From: Parasponia andersonii
Taxonomy: Eukaryota; Streptophyta; Magnoliopsida; Rosales; Cannabaceae
NCBI GenBank assembly: GCA_002914805.1
Contig: JXTB01000002.1
Location: 3,165,956 to 3,229,955 of the forward strand
Direction of reading: 5' to 3'
DNA length: 64,000 bases
Below are positions 13,121 through 25,340 of this stretch, piece by piece. The translations under genes and the position numbers were made by a program. The notes under the pieces were generated by a model, which saw only the letters and a program-made list of their open reading frames with translations, made no database searches and had not been told where the DNA came from. Each line of letters starts with the position of its first letter. The stretch's first letter is position 1.

Positions 13121-14235
13121 TTAGTTAATCACATTATCTTTCTTGTTTTTCTTCTTCTTCTTCTTCTTCTTCTTTTTCTTTTCCTTTTGCTTTCGTTGCT
13201 TTGGTTCAGGACTTGGTTCTTTTTCTTCGGAACGTTCCTGCATATTTGGTAACCATTTCAGAAAATGTCACACACAAACACACAAGTATAACCGCTACTT
13301 AGATTAGACTCCAAACAACAAAGATGAAGCAGCAAGTAAAACGCACCTCAGTGTCACCAAATGAATCTACATGCTTAATAATTCTTCCTGAGGTTGACGC
13401 ACCACCTGATTTTGAAAATGGGAAAAACAGTTTTAACCTTTGAGCAAAATCGGTCCTTACTCCTTAAGAACCATAATTAATCCATACAGAATATACATAA
13501 TAAAGATTATTTCAAAGAAGGTCACTTCTCGAATTCCGTCATAACAATTCGTCTATTACTATAACGTTATCTAGATTATTATCTAAGATTGTATCATTTA
13601 TGGGCACTACCAAAAGATTTAATTCTATTCCCAGTCTCTAAAATCGGATACGAAAAATATCCAAAAATCCCAAATACAGATATTAGATTTATAACCCAAT
13701 AAGAAGTAGAAAAAAAAAAATTTTAAAAAAAACTTACAAGCGTGAAGAGTGTCCTTGGCATTTTTGACGGCCAGTTCGAGAAGATCCGGATTAATGGAGG
13801 CTAAGCCATTTGGATCCTGAAGCTTTCTCTCCAGAAACTTTGCTAAGGCGGCTGCCTTATTCGTCGTCAATGGTCCCCCTGGGTGAGCCAACCTATTCCA
13901 ATTTTTTTTTTTTAATTTCAATTTATATATTCAATACAAAACTCGAATAAATTGTAAAACCCTAGAAAGAAGAAGAAGAAGAAGAAGAACCTGGGTTGGG
14001 GACGAAAAGAAGAAGGTAGGGATGGTGGTGGTAGAGGTGCGAATTTGCTGCCTCTCAGAGCTTTCTTCTCTTCTTCGCTCAACTCTTCTTCCTTCTTCTT
14101 CTTCTTCTTCATGTTCATGTTCGTCGCCACCGCTTTGGGACTTGGGCGCTTCCAATTTTTGAAACTAGGGTCTTCTATATCCTCAAATTCAGGATTAAAC
14201 GACGTCGGTTTTTTTTTTTTGCGTTGACCTTTCAT
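13121..14235 (-). CDS. Small lysine-rich protein of unknown function (191 aa)
   Basis: Four exons on the minus strand: 14235-13991, 13892-13738, 13405-13347 and 13237-13121, all GT-AG with consistent phase, giving 191 aa. I do not recognise a named family. The N-terminus opens MKGQRKKKKPTSFNPEFEDI, followed by a second lysine run (about residues 43-48), an acidic stretch and a proline-rich patch. The middle (about 83-133) is the only part likely to fold: it predicts helical, with motifs such as AALAKFLERKL and INPDLLELAVKNAKDTL. The C-terminus is acidic, then ends in a run of about nine lysines and KNKKDNVIN. Such basic tails suggest a nuclear or nucleolar, possibly RNA-binding, protein, but that is inference. 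The start is the first ATG of the frame. The lysine and proline runs come from AAG/GAA-rich DNA, so repeat-length variation is expected. Confidence 0.8.
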
Positions 14236-14461
14236 CTGAGATGGTCTTTTATTTGACCAATAAATAAATTCGACCCCAAATTTAAATGTTGCCTTTAATT
14301 CACAGAATTACTTTTTTGTTTTTATTACGTAGTAATTCATAAGTTGATTTTGTAATCCAACATTGAAACGTGTATAAATAATTGATGAAACATTGGAAAA
14401 TGTAGATTTTAGTGTTTTTAAGTTTATTATATACCTAATGATATATTTAAGGCCAAGTATA

Positions 14462-14462
<1 letters not shown>

Positions 14463-14519
<57 letters not shown>
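14463..14519. repeat. (TA)n microsatellite, about 57 bp
   Basis: An uninterrupted TA dinucleotide run. It abuts the 3' side of the LINE relic at 14543-14720 (in that relic's orientation), as is common where poly-A or simple-sequence tails of retroelements have expanded. Confidence 0.95.
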
Positions 14520-14521
<2 letters not shown>

Positions 14522-14542
14522 TTCCTTTTTTAAAAAAACAAA

Positions 14543-14720
14543 TTAAGATAAATCTTGAAGTACAATTGACATAATAGAGTGAAGAATTTCCTCAAGCCAA
14601 ATGAATTCACTATATGTCCTAATATCACAACGGGCAAGGCCATGAGCACGGGCCGCCTTATTAGCTGTACGGTTTACATGATTTAATTGTACTCCTGGAA
14701 AAGTATAAATAAAAAAAAAT
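14543..14720 (-). pseudogene. LINE retrotransposon relic: C-terminal RNase H fragment
   Basis: A 60-codon frame on the minus strand carries the typical end of the RNase H domain found at the C-terminus of plant L1-type LINEs: the block LNHVNRTANKAARAHGLAR (the usual V-x-R-x-x-N-x-x-A-H-x-L-A pattern, with H shifted by one) followed by EFIWLEE and a final D-L-S before the stop. All upstream reverse transcriptase is missing, so this is a strongly 5'-truncated copy. It cannot be functional. An alternative is a domesticated single RNase H gene, but the lack of an N-terminal half argues against that. Confidence 0.6.
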
Positions 14721-14729
14721 AACAAAAAA

Positions 14730-16503
14730 ATAAATAAATAAACACCAAATCCAACATTAGACCTTGGTCATAAGATAACTTACGAATACAAGGAGTTTTT
14801 TTTTTTTTTTGTTTAATTTTTCATAGGTTTTTTATTAAACTCTTCAGTTTTTGATGACCTTTCATCTGACTTTTTTATTTATTCTATAATTAACATAACA
14901 TCCGAAGATGCTCTTAACTCCAATACAATGCTATTACACTGTGGAGAGAGATGCTTTAATGAGACTACACGTGTCATCACCTTTTAAAATAAGTTCAATT
15001 GTTAACAACTAAATCTCTGAAAATCAGCTACTATGTTTCATAAGTTTAAGTGAAAAGCCATGGAAAATTGTAGCTGCAATTTTCTTCAAAATTCGCATTT
15101 TATAATTCTTGCTTAGAGTTATATAGTGGTTAAAGTTAAGTTAGAATCTCTGTGGCCTGAATTTTTTTTTTAATTATGTCAAAATCAGTAACACTTTCTG
15201 GACAAGAATTAACTACAAAAACAAGCCTTACGAATTTTTTAAAAAAAAAAATCAAAAATAAAAAAGATTAATTGTTAAAAGTGATATTTCTGGGAAATAA
15301 GACCAGTAGAATAGACATTAATTTTTCGAAATTTAAGGTTGTCAACACAAGTAATTTTTTTTTTTTTCCGATGAGTGTTACTATAATCTTGACATAATTA
15401 GAATTGTCGGTAATTTTCCCTTCAAGATTAGCGAGAGTAATTGTGCCAAAAAGAAAAAGGAAAAAAAAAAAGAAAAGGAAAATCTCTCGTAGCTTGTATG
15501 AACAATTCTCTCACGTTTGTGCATTTGTCTGAGCTCTTTTTACCTGTCATTCGTTTAATAAGACTTGGTTACTGTCTGTCCCCTTCATTTTTATACAGCA
15601 AGGTCCAAGAGGCTCATGTTGCACTTAGAGCCAGCGTAAGACTCTCTTGCAACAGTTCAGAACCATAGAAATCCACATCTATTAGTGTTATACTAAACTC
15701 TGGAGGTGCACTTGATCCTTTTTCAAAATTTCGTGCCATAGCTGAATGTGAAAAATAAAATAAAATGAAACCAAACGAAAGAAATGAATCATATGAGATC
15801 CATTCTGTTAAAACCTCTTTATTTCATATTAGTTCTAGTGGGAAAAAAAAAAAGAGTAAAATCAATCCATCTGTAATCTAAGAGTCTCCAAAGTCCAAAA
15901 TATTGGTCTCCATCTATAGCATTGTAGAGTCAGCTTTTGGTTTCTTACTTTGCCCACTTCTGCTCACTCGACGATGCTATTTAAGACAACTAAATTGCCT
16001 TCAAAAGGATTGAACAGCTAAAAGTGAAATATAACCAAAAGCCAATTACAGGTTAACAAGTGAGCATAACACAGAATAATTTTAATCGTTCAAGTTCTTC
16101 CTCCCCCAAACAATTTTGGCACATCTTTTCTCCTTAATGATGACAAAAGAACTAATACATGTCCCTGCTAGCCGGTCACATTTTCCATCTACATCAGCAA
16201 CACGAAAGAAGTCAATAGAAATAAGGGGAAAGTGGGGGAAGAAGACCAACAAATTTTTGGAGGGAATGAAATCCTCTCAAATTTACAGGCCTCTCTTTCT
16301 TTAGCCTAATATCCTAAAAAAACAGGCGGCGAAGCAAAGAGGCCAATCCAATTGTATATTCCAATGAGAAATGAGATGATCAAAGTCACCAAGTAGTTGG
16401 ATTCTCTAATGAACAGTTGGGTAGGTCATGATAGCCGAAAACCAAGTTTGGAGTCCAAAACCACTGCATAAACCCCCTTCTGACTTTCAGCCATTGTATT
16501 GAC
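14730..16503. other. AT-rich intergenic DNA and SNF4-like 3' flank
   Basis: I see no gene in this stretch. It holds A/T homopolymer runs and short frames without recognisable motifs (for example 15441-15668 on the plus strand). The last few hundred bases before 16504 should contain the 3' UTR and polyadenylation signal of the minus-strand SNF4-like gene. Confidence 0.5.
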
Positions 16504-19500
16504 CTAACCAAGCAAGAACCTGAAGATGTCACTCAATGAAACAATGCCTTCAACCCGCTTACTTCCAGCCTCCACAATAACAAGCCGTCTAACACCTGAA
16601 ACACAAAAGAGAAATGTTACCATAATTGAAAAACATAAAATCAATATTTGCCTGGATATATTCAGCAAGCTACACATACAGAGTGAGGACATTGGGAACC
16701 CTTCAACATTGCTAGACATTTAAGCAAATGGACTCCATTCCACATAAAACCTACAGGAAGTTTCGATTCTGGATAGTAGTTCAGGGTATCAAACTTCATG
16801 CCACCTTATTAATTGATCACCATGGCATAGTATCCAGACTGCAGGAAAACGCCTTAAGGTTCCACGAAGTCTGGTATCCCACGCTTATTGAAAGATTACT
16901 TATAACCATCTTTAAAACAAATCATTTTAATTTAGAAAAAGTGGAGGCATTGACTTGAGGTTCTTGGGCAGTAAAATGAATCAGTATTGAAAACGCAGTA
17001 CCCCAAGCAGAAGAGAGAGAAAAGTTCCAATAGCGTTCACAAAGAATACTGAAACCCCACGGGAAAATTTAAAGAAAAAAATTTACTTTAGAGAAAAATA
17101 ATAACGAAAAAAAAAAGGAAAATAAAACTACCTGGATTTGCCAATCGCTCCATCACTTTATGCAGTGAATCAGAGCGCAAGCACATCTGACATCTCTGAC
17201 TTCTAGGTTCATAAGGAGAGTATGCATCTTGTCCCAATTGCAGTGCCTATAAAGTGTTGATTAGAGAAAATGTCATTCTTTAAGGTTCAGAGTGGAGCAT
17301 TGTAGTTTCAAAGTCACTNGATGAATAGTCATTTCGTTAAGATTAATGTGCGTGTAAGCTCTATCCTTAGCCAAAGCTGTAATATCACTGTAAGAACAAT
17401 TGAAACATATAAAAGACACAGTTAATATACCTCCAAGGAGCAAAAATGCCAATATCTCAGAGAATCCAGACCTAATGCAATCAGTAATCAAAGAAACATA
17501 AATACATTAACAGTCATAACAACTGACCTCCGACAATATATATCGAGCAAAGCGTCATTGTCATCAACTACAGGTATTGAACTTACTTGTGCTGCAAAAA
17601 AAATAAAAAATAAAAAATAAAAAAGAATAAAAAAAGAGTAAAATAGAGTAAAAGCTGTAGCAAAATATAAATATAGCGCCCAAATATTTCCAAAATTGTA
17701 AAATAGTCATTTTCCCACCAATATTATCTGCTTCTTTAGTATCAGCATGCAATTAACTTGCAATTACAAACAAATGCAAACAATCTATCATCATCAAGGT
17801 ATATATTATATACATAAGAATTAACTTCAATTTGGCATCAATCCCGAATCCAGAAGTTCATCACACTAGTCTAAATCACAAAGTAATTCCAAAAGGAAGA
17901 AAAACCGCAATTCCATCTCTTCTTATCCTAAATGATGAAGCTAAATGGCACAGAGCTTGGTGAAATATTTCACAGCAACTAATAATTCAAAATAAATAAA
18001 AAACCACGGTTTTTCATGAGGAAACTGAATCCAAATAGGTAAAGCTAATGCAAACCTTAAGAAACAAACACACACACACAAGGGAAAAAAAAAAAAAAGG
18101 ATTGAAGCACACCTTGAACTAACAAATTTAGTGCCGAACTAAGAGTAGAATTTGGTCTCAACGTTGCTAGTGGCCGCCGATTTGATTCCCCAATTTTCGG
18201 AATCCATGTACCCACAGGAATCGCACCAATTGGTAGCTGGAGTATGGGCAATGAACTAGAACTATGCTTAAAATACCTGCAAATACCTGAAAACTAATAC
18301 CGTTTGGTAAGAACAATCAACTACTGTTTTCTAAACTTTAGAGGAACTCTAAACAGCGTACATTTCAGTATGCCAGAAAGTGAAGCAAGATGTAATAGCT
18401 GTGGAAAAGAACCATCTTCAGAGGATGAATGAATAATTGGAACTGTAGCCACCGCATTTTGCAAAATTTTCAAAGCAACATCCTTCAAATTATCATATGG
18501 CCCACCCTGCGTAAAAAATAAAAAAAATTGGTGAAAGTTCTGTTGGGTTGATAAACTTTGCTTATGATTCTTTTATGAATATTCTTAATATCTGGTTTTG
18601 ACTTTTGATGTGCCAGTTTGAGAAACGCAGCTTAGGTCCGGGGTTACCATGGCCACGATTATTTAACAATAAGAATTCAGTAATAGTTTCTCATGATAGT
18701 TTTCACGAACGAGAAAATTGAAATTTGCAACGATAACATTAATCAGTGACCTAGTTCTCGGCTCAGCAATGACTATCTATAACAAACACTGAACAAATAT
18801 ATCCAACTCAAGGCATGTATATGTGTGTCTGAATTTAAGGTATTTTACAGACACAACAAGAATATTTATAGTTAAGCCACTGGATCCACAGATCACAAAA
18901 TTCAGGATGCAGAGTTCTCACATGGATAAGACATCTCGACAATGCTCTCCCATGGCTGTCAATTTGTCCATTCAGATATGCTTTTCCCTCTTTCCAAGCA
19001 GATATAGTATGTGTTTCAAGCTCTTCCTCTGTCAGATTAGACCCATGATTCCCAAGCTAAAAGTAATAGGTGAGTTAGTATAAATCTTTAATCATCAAAA
19101 AAATTTAATGCACAAGGTTTGTATTTTGTTTGTTTGGTAAATATTGCATGAAACAAACATGTCACTACATTCAAGAACTAATATTTCCCAACATTATAAC
19201 AATCAATTAAATAGACAAGGGAATTCCCCCCCCCCCCTCCTCTCCCAAACAACCCAAAAAAATAAAAAATAAAAACCTGGAGTATAACATCAATTTCACA
19301 TAATCCCCAATGTCAAAAACCTCACTTAAGCTATTTGTTATACAACCATTAATAATAACAGAAAAGCTCATTTAAGCTTAGTAAGCTCGGAAAGGAATAA
19401 AAGACAATTTCAAATTTTCCACAAAATAAAAGCATAGTCAAGCTTCTAACTAAAATTTAATGGAAGCCAAAAATAGTTACAAAAGAAAATTTATAAGTGT

Positions 19501-21842
19501 TTCACAGTACATCAAGAGTATACTACACGAGATATAAGTATTGCGAGATATGAGTATTCCTATCTTACCAAGTCAAACTACCCAACACTAGTACGTGGGA
19601 ACCTTCAAACTACTTCAGATTTTTGTTTGTTTTATTTGGAGCAACAAGCTTTATCAAAAAACTCAACAAAATAATAATTCATGCATCTAGGAGAGCTCAT
19701 AAATGGCAAAAGAGCATAGTTCTTGACACAGACATACCTCTCTTAAAATCAAAATAAAGTCCAAAGCACTAAGAACACCAACAAACTGTCCCCTGGAGAA
19801 GTCCCAAAGAGGTGATAGAGGGATTCCCTGGAAATAACTTAAAACGTCAGCAAAATTCAAAGCCCAGCGCTTGATCAACAGCAAATAACTACTCAAGAAT
19901 GTTTATAAACAAGAGTAAGAAACTCCAACAGCAACACCAATGCTGGCTAAGTTTCTAGTTAAAAGTGGCGACAGACACAGGTAAAAAATCCCCCGGGCAA
20001 AAAATAAATAAATCTTTCTTCATTTTTTTTTCTAGATTCAAGGTAACTGTGGTGACAAATATAGGTCAAATACCAAATATCATTTAACCAAAAAAAACCT
20101 TGAATATTCCCATATCTATGTTATAGAAAACAAACCAAAGAATAAAAAAAACTAAACTTCTATCATATCATGACCTCAAATAGAGAAAAAAAAAGATACC
20201 TGTTCATGCAATATATGGAATGCTTGCTTTACTGGCAAATTAACATCCAATGCAACAACCTGAAAGCTAGATGGTTATTAAACAGTGGAACCTATTCACA
20301 GAAAATTAAAATTGAAGGAGGCAACCAGAGACAGGTTGCATAAAAAAAATAAAATAAATAAAAAAAGCTAATGGAATAGCATCCAAACCTTGCCTGACTC
20401 AGGAAGTAGCTCATATACTGTGTGTGTAGACAAAAATTGATTAATACGGTGCCGGGAGCCCCGCAAATCGGCCTCTGATATACTTGGCACTACTTCAGTC
20501 AAGGTTCCATCTGTAATACGGACCTGCATTGTATAAAACCAGATAAAAATAACAACAGCAAAATCAGGACTAGCCATTAACTACTTCCCAGATAAATGCA
20601 CCTAGTGCTAGATACAACAAAAAATTGCCAGTTACCGCATGCATTACTAACAAGGTACAAAAAAAAACCAGAAATGGTCTATATCTACACACTCCTAATA
20701 TTTAAAATATATTTTTATATCTCTAGTAAAGAACACATAAGAGTGTGAGCTTAAAATTATCAAGAGGTTAATAAAAATCCTATCAGCATCCTAGATCTTC
20801 AAATTAAACCTGAAACAAATGAAAAGAAAAACACCAAATCCTTACTTTCCATAAATTTTTTAGGAATAAAAAGTTACAATCTAAGCACCACAATATTAGC
20901 TACAAAAGAATGACCAACTCTTACCAAATTCTGAAAGGCCTCATTATCCACATCCATATTAGGTCCAGAAGTTATTCCTGGATTAGGCATGAAATTAGGA
21001 TCTGTAGCCAAGAGAATTGTGTTCACTATGCCATACTCGCCACTCACATAAGGTTGGTGCTCATCATGTCGCCAATCTCCATCAACAAAAAATTTATACT
21101 GCACGTTGGGTTTACCATACATATGAGAACATAAGCCTCTAAAAAACTCAATGAATACTATCAAAACAATATTTTTCATAATTCTGTAAGGTTGCTGAAG
21201 ACAGCAGGCTCCAATATCCTAAGTTGCATATCGAAGCTAAAGTTCATAATCTTTAAATGGGATTCCGGAACTTGAACAGGGCATTGACCAAAAATAGCAT
21301 GATATTTCAATATGGCATACCATTATACTTAAATAGGGGTGATAACTATGTCCGAATTCTGAATTTAGGTTGCATGTCATAAGTAGAACATGTTGTCATC
21401 AAAAATCAAGGATCCATATTATTCCTGTCTGCCTATTCAAAACCCATTAAACTATCAACAAAAACATAGGCTTTCCTAAACCAATATCATCAACTAACCT
21501 GGTGGTATCCTGGTAATAGGCTGTAAATAGCCTGGAAAACAGTGGGGCAACCCTCAACTGGTGTCATAGGCACAAGCTCAGACCACCTTCACCAAAGAAG
21601 AAAACAAACCCATTTGTTTGTTCGGTATAAGAATCAGTAAACCAAAATGAATGACTGCATTGCATTGCATTGCATTTTATCAAATCAAAGTAGAATACTT
21701 CAATTCATTTCTATTACCGTGTGAAAGAACCGCTAAGAAACACGCTTCTACCCCCATATGGCCACACGAACCGCATTGGAATAAGCACTGTGCTAGCAAC
21801 CCCGCCAGCCTCCCTTGCTGAGTCCATGTTTGCAGCAAACAT
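16504..21842 (-). CDS. SNF4: SNF4-like protein, SnRK1 beta-gamma regulatory subunit
   Basis: Regulatory subunit of the plant SNF1/AMPK-like kinase SnRK1, which senses carbon and energy status. Thirteen exons: 21842-21718, 21586-21499, 21098-20925, 20523-20389, 20259-20200, 19827-19738, 19056-18922, 18506-18362, 18286-18113, 17591-17528, 17387-17318, 17246-17132, 16595-16504. Phases all agree and give 488 aa, essentially the length I recall for Arabidopsis SNF4. Residues about 21-96 form a CBM48 glycogen/starch-binding domain ([31 protein letters not shown]). Four CBS motifs follow at about 175-235, 270-325, 345-405 and 420-485, including [24 protein letters not shown] and [20 protein letters not shown]. 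The fusion of a CBM with a gamma subunit is plant-specific. An ambiguous base (N) at 17319 falls in the codon before a donor; A there would give the conserved glutamine. The start is the first ATG, matching family proteins that open MF. Confidence 0.95.
21655..21677. repeat. (TGCAT)4 microsatellite in the first SNF4-like intron
   Basis: About four copies of a TGCAT pentamer lie in the intron between coding exons 1 and 2. Confidence 0.9.
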
Positions 21843-22440
21843 TTGTTCCCCAGAAAAATATTCAAAATCCCCAAAAATTCACCACCCTCCAAGAAACATA
21901 AAAAATTCTGCAACATCCAAGCTTCACTTATCTCCTCCCCCTGTTAAAATCAAATTCAACCAAATTACAATACAGTTCACAAAAACTTCTTCCCTCTAAA
22001 AAAAATTCCAATACCAACAAACCCAAATGACTAAAATTACTCCATTTTTTTTCTACTCGAAACAAATCGACCCAACAAAGCAAAATATAAAATACCCAAA
22101 TTTTTTAAAAAAAATAATAAAGTAAATCTCAAAATTAAACAAAAAACAACACCTGGGCAACTACTTACATAATCATTACTCTGAAAAATCGTAAGGCAAA
22201 ACCCTAATCCTAAAAACGAAAAAAAAAAAAAAAAAAAAAGTTCCAATTTGAGAAACCAACTGAGAATGCGAGTGAGTGAAACTGTAATCGAAACCCTAAC
22301 GAACAAAATCGAATATGTGTAAATTATGGGGGGGGAATAAGAGAAAATTAAAAAAGGTGGGTGAGAAAACCGAGAGGAGTTGCGATACGATCGAATCTAA
22401 TTTTCGAACCCTAAAAAGACAGAAGCTCCGATAGAGATGT
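21843..22440 (-). promoter_or_regulatory. 5' leader and proximal promoter of the SNF4-like gene
   Basis: Reading on the minus strand, this segment contains CCTAA-type and GAAACCC-like leader sequence typical of plant 5' UTRs (around 22290-22420), a 20-bp T run, and then AT-rich DNA with acceptor-like sites before the ATG. A spliced leader is likely, but its exact introns cannot be fixed without transcripts. Sequence from 22500 to 22700 is slightly more GC-rich and may hold promoter elements. Confidence 0.4.
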
Positions 22441-24084
22441 TAAAAAAAAATAAATCACAAAAATCGATTATCCTATTTTTGTTTCCATTTTTATTTTATT
22501 TTTAATTTGTGGGGCTATTGTTTTAAATGTGGAAAGTTTAGGGTGCTGGTGAATTTACCGCGAGTTGGGGGGAAAAATCAGAGATTGGTACGAGAACCGG
22601 ACGCACGTGCGGTTGGTTTTCTGGGAATTCGGGGAGACTCGGAGAAATCGAACCGGACTGAAAGGGACAATCCACGACTCACTATTTCTGTATTAGGGAA
22701 AAATATATATATTCTCTCTTTTTTTGGTCAATAAGTTTTGGATTGATATATTTTATGAAAAAAAATATAGATATAATAAATGCTAGCTGGAATTTGTAAT
22801 ATTAAATTTTAGAGATTTTTATTTCACTAATTTATTTAGTAGAAGGATATACGTAGGGCTTGATTCTTATTCTGTAAAATTCATTTTCTGTACATTGTTT
22901 TCAAAAAAAAAAAAAAAAAAAAGTAGAAAGAAAGAAAAGAAAACGTGTTAAGATGTTTGAAATTACCTAAATACTCATATTCGATTATGATCTAATGCGT
23001 TCAAGCACGATACTAAGAAAAATAGATCCCTTCTTGGTGTGTATTGGACCACGGTATTGCATTTGACTTTTGGTTCAATTGTCATTTTCCATCTCAAGTT
23101 AGTACGCATATTCAACTAGGGTAGAATAATGTCATTTTTTTTTCTAATACATGGAAATGCATTATTTAAGAGCAACTTCATTAAAATAAAGATAACTCGC
23201 ATTAAAGTGGCTAAAATTAATTAGGTAATCTATACTATTGTGTTTTCAAACTTTATTGAAAGAAAATGACATTTAAATAAGTGATTTACATTATTATCCT
23301 CCTCCAACTTCATAGTTCATACCGAGTTTTATACTTTAGTAAACATTCTTTGCTATACAGTAAAATTTCTCCCCCATTTATTAAATGCAAAGATATTGAT
23401 TTATTCTTTCAAGAAAAATGTCGATCTCTGTACCTAATGTATAATGGTATGTATATCAATTGTCAAGTATCGTATAAAACTAGATCCCCATTCCCCTAAA
23501 TATAAAAAGTAAAAAATCGTGTACAAATCTTTACGTACCATAATCATAACTATAGCAGTAAATTAGTTGATACACGATGTTTTTTTTTTGTTTTTTTGGA
23601 AATGAGTTGATATAAGATTTGAGTTGAAATATTAGTGATGCTTGTAGAATATTTTTTTTTTTTAAGAATATTTTATGGGAAGCTACATTGCATAAAAGTT
23701 TGTCATTTTATTGCATAGTCACGATCATGAATAAACTATTTGATATTTCCTCGAAAGGGAGAAAAATATTTATATTGACTGGGTGGAGCTCATCATAGAT
23801 TCCTTATGGCTTGTAGTACCTTTTTAAATAACGAAAAGATATGAATGTTTGTGCCATTGATGCCCCCAATTTGCCATGTAGGACTAATATGATTAATCCA
23901 ATCTGTTTTGCCGTAATTACTTTATTTTATCAATATGTATTATGCATAAATTTTTTTGCTTGAATTATCAATATATGTATTAGACAAATTCAAATAGTTG
24001 TTTTTAGTTTTAATTTGGTTTCTATAATAAAAAAAAATGGTTTGGTAGGCACATCAAAAGTATTAATAGTGTCCAATCTCAAAA
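22441..24084. other. AT-rich intergenic DNA
   Basis: No gene, RNA or transposon domain is recognisable. There are homopolymer runs (A run near 22901-22922, T runs near 23580 and 23650) and short frames only. Confidence 0.55.
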
Positions 24085-24395
24085 GAACTAAATTACGTAT
24101 TACAGCTTTAAAACAAGAGGTGTTAACATGTGTATTGTCCAGCAAACAAAATGACTATACAATATAAATCACACATCTGGTTAGATGAACGAAACAAATA
24201 AAGTGACTGTACAATATATATCACACATCCGGTTAGATGGACGATGAGCTCGTTTAGTTGAAAAAATCTAAAAAAACCAAAATACATATTACAACTTCAA
24301 AACAAGAGGCTGACATGTGTATTGCCAAACAAATAAAGCGATTATACAATATAAATCACATATGCAGTTATATGGACAATGAGCTAATTTGATAT
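24085..24395. repeat. Imperfect direct repeats (two long copies plus a partial one)
   Basis: A block containing acaagag, then gacatgtgtattg, then aaacaaataaagcgattatacaatataaatcaca occurs at about 24100-24188 and again at about 24285-24385. A shorter copy (24187-24250) repeats only the second half, including cacatccggttagatgga. The copies differ by scattered substitutions, so the duplications are old. No coding potential or transposon signature is seen. Confidence 0.65.
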
Positions 24396-25300
24396 TGTAA
24401 AAGACATAACTTATTCAAAATAACGTACTTGTTTATTCTCCTGTGAAAAAAAAAAAAAAAAGGTTATGGTTAGTCTTTATGTATTTTTCTTATGGTATTC
24501 CTTTATAGTTGACAAATTATCACTTGTACTTCTATTTGGTTTCATTATAGGAGTGTGCTCGGTGCAACTGGGTCACTTTTATTTCTAATTTAGTACACCA
24601 AACTGCACATATAATTTATGTTAGTTCTCAAACCGTGCAGTTTGAAGTAATTATAAGAAAACAAACTAAGTGGTATGAGTAATATACTTTAGACTTGACC
24701 TTGATAAATTAATTATTTAATTAAAAAAAATCAATCAATCAAATGCTAGTTATGAAAATATTGCTGGTTTTTCTTGGATCTTAGATCTATTATTAATCAT
24801 ACTATGGATGAAAACTATTTACGTAAAACCAGAATCATGTCTTGCAAACTAAGAACGCAGTGAAAAAAAGTTTAAAAATTTTCTTAAAATTTACAAAACA
24901 TCACTGGATCTTATAACATATCACATATAAATTCTAGAGACATTGTGTGCATATATAACATTGTATGCATATATAAGTTATAGAATTATCTAACAAACTT
25001 TGAATATTCTAGTCTTCTCTTCTATTCTCTTTACCCACGATTGAGTAGGCACCATTTCTTAATTTGCTTTGAGAAAACTACAAGATTTCCAATAAATACT
25101 ACACTTTCTTTCTTCTTAAACTCGGTTGAGGAGAGTAACTCCAAGAATGATCCAGATGGACACTCATCCATTCTTATTGGGTTGATTAGAAATACAACAA
25201 AGTAAGATGAAATTTTGATTAAGACAAGCACTAGAAATCTCTCTCTTTCTCTCTTTTTCTTACTGTAAGTGTGAACCTTGGGTCTCTTTTTCTTTCTTTT
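24396..25300. other. AT-rich intergenic DNA
   Basis: I see no gene. The minus-strand frame at 25031-25303 is low-complexity (Lys/Arg runs from a CT-rich stretch) and unlike a real protein. Confidence 0.5.
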
Positions 25301-25340
25301 CATATTTGGGACAAGAGTATTGAATGCTCAATTTTGTCAT

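Noticed and set aside
14461..14519. TA run as a replication origin or matrix attachment site
   Set aside because: A pure TA microsatellite is sufficient explanation; no further evidence.
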